From Diospyros lotus (lineage: Eukaryota; Streptophyta; Magnoliopsida; Ericales; Ebenaceae), in NCBI RefSeq assembly GCF_014633365.1, contig NC_068347.1, forward strand, positions 22,714,433 through 22,778,432: a stretch of 64,000 nucleotides of DNA, read 5' to 3'. Under the pieces are notes generated by a model, which was not told the origin of the DNA, did no database searches, and worked only from the letters and a program-made list of their open reading frames with translations. The stretch's first letter is position 1, and each line of letters opens with the position of its first letter. Positions 32,231 to 42,400 of the stretch are shown one piece after another. A program made the position numbers and the translations under genes.

Positions 32231-32815
32231 ATATCCTAGCAAATTTTGCATATTCAACCGTGTCAGCTGAGGTCCGTCTTAATTTTCCTAAATAAGACTA
32301 TTCGCGACCTACCGGACACGTGTCTCGATCGACTATCACGAGCTGCTCAGCCACTATATGTTAGCTGAGATCGCAAGGCAATCTGCCTTTACATACACCT
32401 CGGTAAGGTTCTAATTATTTTGTCAAGACATACTAGACGGGGGTTTCCTGGAAATTGCCTAAGTATAAGTGTTCGCATTGATTATTACAACTATCATCAA
32501 CGAGCTAGTTCGAGCATGTTAGTCTACGAGCTGGGAAAACTCCGGATCTATCTAGACCTATATTCAGACAATTTATTTTCAAGTTATATCATGAAGAAGT
32601 TATTTTCAAGTTATATTATGAAGATTGGTTCAAGAGTTATTATACCGGGACATCGTTAGAATTTAAAAGTTTGGTTAGCAAGTTCACGAAGAAATCTGAG
32701 GCAACATACACAAGTACAGAAAATTCTCCTTTTTATTGGATCAAGCTCGTATTACAAAAAAAAAAAAAAAATACATAGGGGAGTCCTAGCTAGGAGGTAT
32801 GGTCACTTCCACAGG

Positions 32816-35147
32816 CTAGGCCTCAGCAGACGGAGGGATATCGGCAGACTGGGTCGGCTGAGGATCGCCAGCTCTAGATTGCTCGATCTCAGCAGTCGGC
32901 GCCACGACCTCCGATGAATCAAGCGGAGTGGCGGCCTCGGTCTCCTCAGCAGCTTCAGCCGCATGTCTTTTCACCTCTTCGACGGCCTGCGCACCAAAGA
33001 AGGAAAAATCCATATTGGGGTGGTTCAGCCAGAGAGTGTACAGGAATGCCGAACAAGTGTCGAACTTGGCCTCTTTACATGCTAAGTCCATCCGAGCCCC
33101 CACCTCCGCCCTAATATCATCAATGGTCTTTTTTGCGATCTCCTCGCACCAGACGGCTCATTCGTCAGCCTATTTCTACTCCGCTTTGGCCGTTTTCAGC
33201 TTATCTTGAACTTCCTGCAAATGCTTCTTGGCTTTATTTAGCTCGCCAGCAAACTTTGAGTTCACGGACTCCCACTTACTTTTCGACCGACGGAGCTCCT
33301 CGTCAAGGTCTTTATTTTTCCGCTCCGCCTCCCTCAGACGCATCTCCGAGTCTTCAGCCTCATTCCGGACGGAGAAGAGCTCGGCCTCTAAAGCTTTCTT
33401 CTTCCTCAAGCTTCCCGAGGTCAGCCTGGAAAGTCGTATTCACAGCATCTAATTGTCCGTCGAAGTTCAAGTGCTGTTGTTTGAGCTTCATGGAGGTGAG
33501 AGAAAGCTATAAAAAAAGGGGGGGAGGTTAGCTCAAGAAAAATGGTGGCCAAGAAATTGAGATATGGAAAAAAGTAACTTACCACCAAGTTATGACGAGC
33601 AATATACTCGTAGAGGGCAGCCCCCTTTATCCTCGAGTCATCCAAGGCTTCGCGGCTGCATCCAGGAGGGTGGGTATGGAATCCAAGAAGGGGTCGACGA
33701 AGATCCCGCCCGGCAAGTCCTCCAAGGCCGGCTCCCCGTCAGGAACCCTAGCCTTTTTCCTCCTGTCGTCTTCTTGTTGCGAAGGCTGGTCGGGTCTCTT
33801 TTTCGAACCCGCAGCTGGGACCTCCTTTCCGCGACCTCCGCTCGAGTCGCGATCCTGAGAGGCGGAGGCTCGCTGCCCCGATTGTTGTGAGGGGCACTGC
33901 TGTTGTGCCGGCAAAAGGAGGAGGCGGTTCTTTGGCTGCCCCTGGCCTTGCTGTTGAGGCTGGGGTTGTTACGAGCGTTGTTGCTGTCGAGGCTGCGGCA
34001 GTGGCCGCGACTGCTCCGACCTTGCCCCCTGCGAACTCGAGCTCGGGGTCGCGGAGGAACTGGCCCCTGGTCTGGCCCTGGACCTCTTTAGCTGGATGAG
34101 CTCAAGATCCACCATACCTCCGGCTTGGCTGCTAGGCTCCTAAAAGGCGGACGAGAGGACTTTTGCACTGAGGACCCCGACGCGGTCTCCTTTTATGACC
34201 TCGGTATCAAGGGAAAGGGCGAGCTAGTGATTCCTGAGCAGCTCGTCAGTTATCTCGAAGCTCTCCGAATCCAAGCCCTCAGGGACGAGCTTGTTTAGAA
34301 CCTTGACGTCTTCCACCGATAGCAGTGGTTTTCCGCCTCTGAGGTCTACATGACAAAAATAAACGTCAGAAACATTAGAGGAAGGGAAGCGATCTAAGTC
34401 AACTAAGCACGCCCTTACCCAGAGTGAGTACGAAGTTGAAATTGTTGAGCAACGAAAGCGAAGGACAAGAAACGAAGAACCAACTAGACTTATAGTTGCC
34501 CACGTTGGATTTCCCCTTTGCCTTACCTTGGGGAAGGATGGTTTTATACTACGAAGGGCGGGTTGCCAAGTAATACAGCCAGTCCTTAGCATTCTTAAAG
34601 GAAAAAAGAAATCTAACTAATTTCGGTGATGGCGGGGGAAGACCGTTTCCGAGAAACAAAATGGTTAGCGAGGTTAGTTGGGCGTACGAGTTGGGTGTCA
34701 ATTGAAAGGGGGTGAGTTTAACATCGTTCAGGAGGGAAATAAGGTATGGAGCTACGGGGAACCTAAGGCCAGACTCAAGATGCTGGGGGCTAATGGCTAC
34801 GAAATTGGATGGAGGGTAGGCCGCGTGGGAGCTCGGAGCTGGGACGTATACGAGGCAGTTTTTGGGAAGGCGAAACTCCCGAATGCAAGACGCCACATCA
34901 TGGTACTTGGCCTTAGATGGAAATCTTTTGAAGACCTCGCGTCCTGAACTTCCCTCAGCGACCTGATCTTGAACCTCTGGGTCAGCTTCAGAAGAGTCAC
35001 GTCGATGACCTCATTAGATCGTGAGCTCGCACCCTCAAAGTCCTGACCCTCCATGATAAGACAATCTTCAAAGTTCGAAGTGTCGTTTTCTCCTACGATA
35101 TAGTTGCAGCGCTTTTGACCTGAATTTCCGCAATATTGGTTGGACAT
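32816..35147 (-). pseudogene. Broken antisense gene of element B
   Basis: The minus-strand frame starts with ATG at 35145-35147, right after an acceptor. It passes a frameshift between about 34890 and 34800, then shows a domain like that of element A: SGLRFPV, FQLTPNS and KSSWFF correspond to GLRFPL, SQLTPNG and KSRFFF. A stop lies at about 34549-34551. An intron at 34418-34346 sits at the same place and phase as intron 1 of A, after a TLG motif. Further on come Gln/Ser-rich low-complexity sequence, a coiled coil (about 33409-33176) and an acidic tail (33103-32816). In-frame stops between the blocks show it is dead. The architecture equals that of A although the sequences have diverged strongly. 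Confidence 0.75.
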
Positions 35148-35501
35148 CTATAAAGGAAAAGAAAGAACAGTTAGGTCGCAAGTCGCGAACTAGACCTCAA
35201 GAATCTAGAAAAACCCTAAAAACATCCCCTAGATCTTCCAGGCCGAGCGCTTTGCAACGGGGTGCCGCCTAAGGCGGAGGGGTTGCAGCCGCAAGCCCGA
35301 TATTCTACGGGAAACTAATCCTAAAGTCCTTATGCCCGAGAGTCTAGTGAATACCGAACCAACCGACTCGTGTCTTTTCCCCAAAAGAGGAGGGCAACAC
35401 CGACGGGGTCGACACGGCCAGAGAAACCATCGATGGCCAACCGGCGATGGAAGAGCCCCACAAAAAAGGAAAAGAAGAAAAAGAAGTCACAACAGACTTA
35501 C
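35148..35501 (-). other. Putative 5'-UTR intron of the element B antisense gene
   Basis: The minus strand has a consensus donor (GTTTG/GTAAGTCT) at 35501 and an acceptor (TTTCCTTTATAG) that ends immediately before the ATG at 35147. The predicted intron is 354 bp. Element A has a leader intron in the corresponding place. Confidence 0.55.
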
Positions 35502-35640
35502 CAAACGCTGGAGCCGGGCGAGAACAATCGGCGTCTGAGAGCACGGTAGCAATGGAAGCCTCGAGAGAAGAAGGTGAAAGCAAGAAGGCAAAGGATTTCA
35601 AAAATAGCGTGAAAGAGGGAAAGGGGGGACACCCCCTACC

Positions 35641-35647
35641 ATTTATA
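35641..35647 (-). promoter_or_regulatory. TATA box of the element B antisense gene
   Basis: The minus strand reads GGTATAAATGG with an ATTGG (CCAAT-type) just upstream, about 140 bp before the leader-intron donor and 270 bp inside the 3' LTR. The position parallels the TATA box in element A. Confidence 0.55.
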
Positions 35648-35913
35648 CCAATAGCCCGGTCGACCCCAACCATCGGATCAAAAGACGACTTACCGCATGC
35701 CCCGCATCCAGCTGCCGCACGATAGCTTGCGGGTCCCACAGGCACAATCATGAGCAATAATGGGGGAACGTGCGTACTAAATGTGCTACAGACAAGGCGT
35801 GTTGCGTGGAACGACGAGATTCAAAGTAATTGGGCAAAAGTCGGAAGGACGAAAAAATGGCTGGCACGCGTCAGCTCCCAGTGCGAAGATCGCACCGCGA
35901 ACTGGGGGGCTTA

Positions 35914-36590
35914 TGTTATACGCTATTCCCGCATCACCCTTTTATGGGCCAGGCTCAGTCCAATGGGCCGGCCCAATCACTTAGGGCTCAGAAAATCCCG
36001 GCAACCTCGTCAAACGAAATCCATACACCACCGAAGCTCGAAGCCCGTAAAGCAAGCACCTTGCGAGCTCCTGATAAAACCCTTAGCGAGCTCTTGACAA
36101 TTGACTAACGGGCTCGCTATAAAACCCTCAGTTCGTTGTACCACTCGGGTCCCTGGCCTAAAACCATCAACTCACATAAGTGGTAAAGCTGCTGAGAAGT
36201 CAGAGGTAAGGACTATTCACTTTACCTGTAACATCCCATGCCCCTCATAATGAGGATCCCACTCCCGGTTTTGTGTAGACGATAAGGGCTGTTTGTCCCC
36301 CATTATACAATCATTGTATTTCTTTATGTTATCTAAATTTTAAAAGCCCTTCAGTATAAATAAGAATCATAGATAACATGAGGGGCAAAGAGAGAGAGAA
36401 TAATCAGATACCGCCATCCTGAAGGAATAATCAGAGTGCAGTCGTGGAGTAGGTATCATTCTGGCCGAACCACGTAAAAATTCTGGTGTCGATTCACGTC
36501 CGAGATCTTTGTTTTCTTCTTCTTGGCACTTTGAACTTACTTACCGCGGCCCAAAAACGAATCGGGGTTGGCTGAAATTGAACGTCGACA
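35914..36590 (+). repeat. Element B 3' LTR
   Basis: Same start and end as the 5' LTR, preceded by a G-run polypurine tract (35903-35910). Differences from the 5' copy are almost all C/T or G/A, as expected after deamination of methylated cytosines. Confidence 0.92.
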
Positions 36591-36595
36591 TAAAC

Positions 36596-36690
36596 CATAA
36601 GCATTTCTAGAAATATTTATAAACCACAAGGGGACTTCTTGCAAATGACACAAACTATAAGTGTTTGAGTGTAATTTATCATTTTTTTAA
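36596..36690 (+). repeat. Right half of the repeat interrupted by element B
   Basis: Starts CATAAGC, directly continuing the left half after one copy of TAAAC. Matches the reverse complement of the paralogue at 21590-21680. Confidence 0.7.
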
Positions 36691-37562
36691 TTTTCTTATT
36701 TTTGGTGAATTTTTGTAAAAATTAAAAATTTAAGTTTTATATGAAAAGTTGCTCTGTTAATTTAAATTTAAGAGTGTTATATAATTATTATTTTATAAAA
36801 ATTAAAATATATATTTGATAAAAGTTAATACACAAAAAATTCAAAAACGTTTTTGGTAATTTGACCTCATATCACAAAAATATCCCAATTCTTCCCCACC
36901 ACGCTTGTAGTATGAGTTTTTAACATTCAAATTAGTGAATCTTCCATGTTCACGTCACTTGAAATGTGTCTTGATTTTCAAATTTAAGACTGCATTCTTT
37001 TTTTGTTTTCAAATAATTTTTAATTTTAAATTTTCAGAAATAATGAAAACTCGTTTTTTTATTATTTTTAAAAATATATTTTTGAAAATAAAAAAAAATT
37101 ATAAAAAAAACTCAAAATAATAAAAAGTTATTTTGAGTGTTTTCATTCAAAATGAACTCTAAACTCAAAACATATTTATTTATTTATATTTTATTATTGT
37201 AATGAAAAAAAATATTACAAAATTTATTAATTTTAAAATATATATATTTTTTAATAATATATTAACATTAAATATTTTCTAATTTATTCAATAATCAAAT
37301 TTATTGAATAAAATATCATTATAAAATTATTTTCAAAATTTCAAAGAGAACTCGTTTTCTAATTTTTTGTTTTAAGAAATAATTTTTCAAAATGATAAAG
37401 AGAATGCATTTTCAATTTTTTAAAAACAGACTACCAAAATAGAAAATTGAAAATGAATTCAAAACTTAAAACTGAAAATTGAAAAGTAAAAATAATGTAG
37501 TCTAAATTTATTAACAAAATCCAATTCCCATTTGGATAATTAAGAATAAAACTCGAATGTGA
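36691..37562. other. AT-rich spacer
   Basis: Strongly AT-rich, with simple A and T runs and no credible frame or repeat boundary. Confidence 0.5.
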
Positions 37563-37755
37563 TTTTTTTTTTGATAAGTAATCGTGGGCTTCGAACTTGA
37601 GCCAAAGTCCCATGTGATATGAACCAATTCTAAACAAGCAACTATATAATGTCTTTTTTTTTTTTTTTTTGAAGAGTAATGGTGGGCTTCGAGTTTGAGC
37701 CAAAGTCCCATGTGGTATGAAAAAATTCTAAATTAGAAACTATATAATGTCTTTT
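37563..37755 (+). repeat. Tandem duplication of about 100 bp
   Basis: Two copies of a block with GTGGGCTTCGA, GAGCCAAAGTCCCATGTG and ACTATATAATGTCTTTT, each preceded by a T-run (near 37564 and 37652). They differ by about a dozen changes. Confidence 0.8.
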
Positions 37756-37855
37756 TAGACCTTTTTATTCAAGATATATTATGAGTTGTTGTGCCATGAA
37801 AAATTGGGATGAGGAAAAATAAGGGATTTTCTTAAAAATAAAAATAAAAAATGAA

Positions 37856-38085
37856 GGCATGACTAGAAGATAGTCGCGAGAACCAACCTTGTGGCAAGGT
37901 GCTGGCTGTAAGGCCCAGCTCGCGGCAGCATCTAGATTGGCTGTAAGGCCTAGCCTCGCGACAGCCTACCGCGAGGTAAAGGCTGGCCACGAGGCCCAGC
38001 TCGCGGCAGCTTTGTTACAAGCTACCTGGTGGCAACGCTTGGACCGCGAGGCCCAGCTCGCAGCGGCTTCGTGGCTATTCCCTCA
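37856..38085 (+). repeat. GC-rich imperfect repeats (AAGGCCCAGCTCGCGGCAGC)
   Basis: The word GGCCCAGCTCGCGGCAGC or a near variant occurs four times at uneven spacing. A plus-strand frame through it (37889-38095) is a by-product of the repeats. It lies upstream of a TATA-like CTATAAATACC near 38156. Confidence 0.7.
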
Positions 38086-38344
38086 TTTTTGTTAAATTTG
38101 ACCTCATTCAGTAATCGATACGTGTCAGCACTAGCCATACTTGAGAATCGTGTCCTATAAATACCCAGTTACATGACATTGAAGAGGACTTCCAATTTTA
38201 GTAAAATTTAGACACTTTGACTGCATCTTTACTGTTTTGGTGAATAGTCATTAGGATTTGGTATTGACTTAGGAATCGAAGGGTCATCGCGGACGAGAAT
38301 TCTTATGAGCCTTTTAATCCATTTTCGAGTGTCAACAGGACAAT

Positions 38345-38745
38345 ATCATTGCGGTGGAGTTAAAACCTTGTGGTGAGATCTTGTGGCGAAAACAAATCCT
38401 TACGGCGAGACTTAGCAGCAAAGACACAATCTTGCGGCGAAACCTAGCGGCGAAGGAAAAACCTTGCGGTGAGGCCTTGCGGTAAAGGCAAAACCTTGCG
38501 ACAAGACCTTGCGACAAAGGCAAATCTTTACGGCGAGACCTAACGGCAAAGGCAAATTCTTGTGACGAGACCTAACGGCAAAGGAAAAATCTTGTGGCGA
38601 GACCTTGTGGTGGAGTTAAAACCTTGCGACAAATACCTTGTGGCAAGAAGACTTGTAGCGAATACCTTGTGGCAAGAGAGCTAGTAGCAAATACCTTGTG
38701 GCAAAAAAGATTGTGGTGAAATTCTTGTAGCGGAAATCCTTTCGC
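38345..38745 (+). repeat. 32-bp minisatellite, about 12 units
   Basis: Units of 32 bp with the pattern AAAACCTTGCGGTGAGGCC followed by TTGCGGTAAAGGC. Each is two related half-units (CTTGCGGCGAGA and CTTGCGGCAAAGG). Later units are shorter and more diverged. The region with the TATA-like box at about 38154-38163 and the end CACATCA (38814-38820) may be a solo LTR, but I found no matching duplication. Confidence 0.85.
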
Positions 38746-38815
38746 TGAACTCTTTTGAGGTAGCTTCTCTCACGGCAACCTAATTTCATCCGACACCAAG
38801 CTCAAGTGGATCTCA

Positions 38816-39299
38816 CATCATAAATTTTAATTATTTTATTTTGCCAACAACATAAGTAGTTTGGGTGTATTTGATTTTTTTTTTTTTAAATTTAAGAGAT
38901 TCAACTATTATATTGCCTTTGCTTTAATTTCTTTATAATAAATTTGTTTGTCTCTCCCTATGGCTTTAGATCACAAACTATAATCCAACCATGTATATCT
39001 TAAATTTTGTTTTTACTTGCTTGTTCTATTTTGCATTATTTTTCTGGACAGTGGTTTATGATTGTTACTACCTAATCATATAAATACTCATTGTGTAAAC
39101 ACCAAAGAGCCTATCACTTAGATATTATATTTTTAGAAACGAGTCAGAATTAATTTTTTACACTTCCAACATTTGAGTCTATTTTTAAATTTATTTAAAA
39201 AATTAAATATAGAGATGTAATAAAAATATTAAAGATAAATAATTAAAAAAGATATTCCAACTAAATAGCCCCTAAATGCCCCGCCCCGTTATTGAATCG
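38816..39299. other. AT-rich spacer upstream of ETFA
   Basis: No gene or repeat recognised. The distal ETFA promoter may lie here. Confidence 0.4.
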
Positions 39300-39440
39300 G
39301 GCCGAGCAATGCCCCACCCATGGGCCATGACCCACCCCTTTCTTGAGCAGCTTCGGCGATAAAATCAGCAAGGACCAGGCTTACGTCTGATCGTCTCCGA
39401 CCTCCGAGACAGAAAGACTGAAGAAGAGAGCTGGAAGAAA
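39300..39440 (+). promoter_or_regulatory. ETFA promoter and 5' leader region
   Basis: A locally GC-rich stretch before the ATG contains TGGGCC at 39321-39326. This is a site II-type element (TGGGCY) known from promoters of plant nuclear genes for mitochondrial and ribosomal proteins. No clear TATA box is visible, common for housekeeping genes. The transcription start was not determined. Confidence 0.4.
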
Positions 39441-42400
39441 ATGGCAGCTCGCCCGATGCTTCGAACTTTCAGGGGCCGCTCAATCACTTCCCGTATAGCC
39501 TCGTTGAATCACAGATTCGTAAGTTTTTTCCTAATTCTTCTCGCCGAATTCCGATTTCAATATCAAGTTCTCTGCGTGTAATACATAGGAATGTTCGTTT
39601 AATTAATCAGTTATCAAATTTGAATGTTATCCACCATCGTTATTTGGTCTAGTTTAAGGTTTCTCTCTGTATAGTTTCTTCCGCTGTTCCATCGTAGTTA
39701 TATTATGGAAGGATGTTTGGATCAGTATTTGTTACTTCCATGCTTGAAATTGCTAATTTGAGCTAGAGGAATCTATTGGTTATATTGCTTGATTATTGTG
39801 CAATTGCATCCTTTATATCTTGCTAAGCGGTGCGCAGCACATTTGATAGAATGTTGCTCTTCTTCCCTTTTCCTTTTTCCTTTCTTCTTCTTTCAGTTCC
39901 TCCTACCTCCCCCATAAAAAAAGAGTGGCAATTTAACAACTACAACGAAGAGATAAAAAAAAGATTTGAATTTCAGTGTGTTGTGAGTATGGAAGATTTC
40001 ACTATAGTGAAGAGTTTTGAGAAATTATAGAAGAAACAAGAAAATGGACATAACAAATGGTATATGGGTTTAATTTCACTGTCAGAATGATAATACAACA
40101 AAATGTTGAGTTACAACCTTTTATGTATATATCTTATCATCAGTTATAACCTTTGTCCAAATACATAAAAAAAATTCTCATATTCTCTTATTGCAGGGAT
40201 TATGCCTCTTCCCACTTTCCAACCTACCATTTATACCTTATTAGGTGACCACATTGCTCCTTTTCACACTGGCCATGGCTACTTGGATATCCTTGACCTA
40301 GTGAACATGAGCCACTAAATATCTACTGTACAAGCTGTATTTGTAATATTTGGTAGCATAAAATTTCAGTTCTCTTTGTTCTAACACAATCACCACCCCA
40401 GAGCCTTCTTACCACTTGTATCCATACCATCACTAGCACCATCTTATATACTGCTTAATTTTCTATTACCATTGTTGATTGTATGTGATTCTGAATATCA
40501 CATGTGCAAACTCTTGTACCTTTTTGGCTGTTTCTTAATGTAACTAGCATGCAACTCCATTTACATCCACCTCTGTCATTTATCAGTTCTACCCACGTGA
40601 TTTTCTTTCCTTTGCACTGTAACTAAGTTATCTTTTTATTTTGTTTTGAACTTTGTACTCACTAGAAGGTGTATTGGCAAATATTAATTCTGGTAAAGTA
40701 CTTTCAAGATGCTTGCGGCATGGTGCCTGAGTTTGTTGTTTACAAGGGTTATAGTTGTTTGTCATAGCTTCAAAAAGATGTAGGTGTGTATAGGCAAATA
40801 CTTATTTGTGTGGTAAGGCATGTAAAATGCTTTCAAGATGTTTGAGTTTATTGGTTACAAGGGTTATTGTTGTTAGTCATAGCTTCAAACAAATGCAGTT
40901 GTGCGCTTGTATTATAGACTTAGGATGAAATCAGCTTTCACGTGTTTATGTTTGTCTTTCCTTCTCTGTGCAAACTAATTGGATGCATTTTCTTTTTATA
41001 AGCTGTATTAATGTTATTCTTCTTAAATAGCTTAGCACATTGGTGTTAGCTGAACATGAGGGTGGTTCTATCAAGGCCCCATCTGTTAGTGCAGTTGAGG
41101 CTGCAAAATCTCTAGGCAAGGACAATTCTGTCTCTGTGCTACTTGCTGGATCAGGTCTTTCTCTTCAGAAAGCTGCTGAACATGCTGCCTCTTGCCACCC
41201 TTCCATCTCTCAGGTATGTCATTGCACTCTTTGAGTTTATTGTTCTAGTGGAGCCCATCAAACTTGTTGCTCCCAATTTTACCTACAGTTAGTTTCATTT
41301 CATCTGGTTTTATTTCTTTTTTCCAGGCAATTTGAGTAGTTGCATTATGAATAAGAGATTCTAACAGAGTCTTAATTGAAGTATCCTTCAAGTGGCTTTG
41401 AAATTTTCTTGCATAAACTGAATGCAAGTATACACAGAACCTTGTTAATCTGGTCCTTTACTGAAAATTTTCTTCCAGAGGTATAGTTACAATAACTCGC
41501 ACAATTAGGAAATCTCCTGTTGATGGAATGGAAGAAGATTGAAGCAAAAAAGGTTGACAAATGTCTGAAAGAACTTGATAGGAAGCTCTTAACATAATAT
41601 GGGATATAATGAACTTATAGAAGATATGTTAATAGATAGAGATGATTGGGGAGTTAATCCATGTAGTTGGCTGCAGCTAGTGGGACTGGGAGGAATTAGG
41701 AAATATCTAGAGTGAAATCATTTCATTTTCTTGTTCACGCACCAAGATATTGTTGTCATCAGTTCTGCTCCCAACTAAATAATAAAAGGTGGAGATAAAA
41801 GTTGGGCACCCTAGATGGCTTATGCTATGCTGATTTTTTTTGAATGTTTATATTCTAGGTGCTTATGGCTGATTCAGATAAACTTGTGCATCCTCTAGCA
41901 GAACCATGGGCAAGATTAGTCCATTTAGTCCAGCAGAAAGGCAGCTACTCTCATATTATAGCTACTTCAAGTTCTTTTGGCAAAAACATATTACCACGTG
42001 CAGCTGCCCTTCTGGATGTTTCTCCAATTACAGATGTTATTGAAATTTCCAGGTCTCATCAATTTGTGAGGTAACTTATGTGGGTTTCTGTGGTGAAACA
42101 TACTCTTTTATGGCATAACTGAGATGACTGCTCTCTCTATTTGAAAAGTAATAGCTTAACGAAAGGGGGAAAAAAAAAGCTTCATATACTAAGGCCTTGT
42201 TTAATTGTTGAATGGACCAAAGCAATCTTATCTCATTCCAATTTCTTCTTCTTATGAAACCATTCACAAAACTGAACCAGATTTTAACCTGTAGCTGCTA
42301 AAAATGGGGGTTGAATCCTCCTACCAAGATATCAATTCAACATGCAAGAAATTTTTAAGGAAACACAAGTAGGAGCACTTCAAATTCTTAATGTCGTGGT

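Larger units (their letters stand above)
25298..36595 (+). mobile_element. Element B: older, decayed Tat-type Ty3/gypsy retrotransposon
   Basis: Exact TSD TAAAC (25298-25302 and 36591-36595) and two LTRs of 676 and 677 bp flank broken gag-pro-pol (26018-31551), a degenerate repeat zone and a broken antisense gene (32816-35147, -). I count about 40 differences between the LTRs (about 6 percent), nearly all transitions. The layout matches element A part for part. Many stops and frame changes make it non-functional. Confidence 0.92.

Noticed and set aside
38345..38745. CRISPR array
   Set aside because: Units are contiguous and diverged with no spacers, and this is plant nuclear DNA; it is a minisatellite.
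42190..42300. MITE end in ETFA intron 3 (AAGGCCTTGTTTAATTG)
   Set aside because: Resembles common MITE termini but no partner end or target duplication was found.
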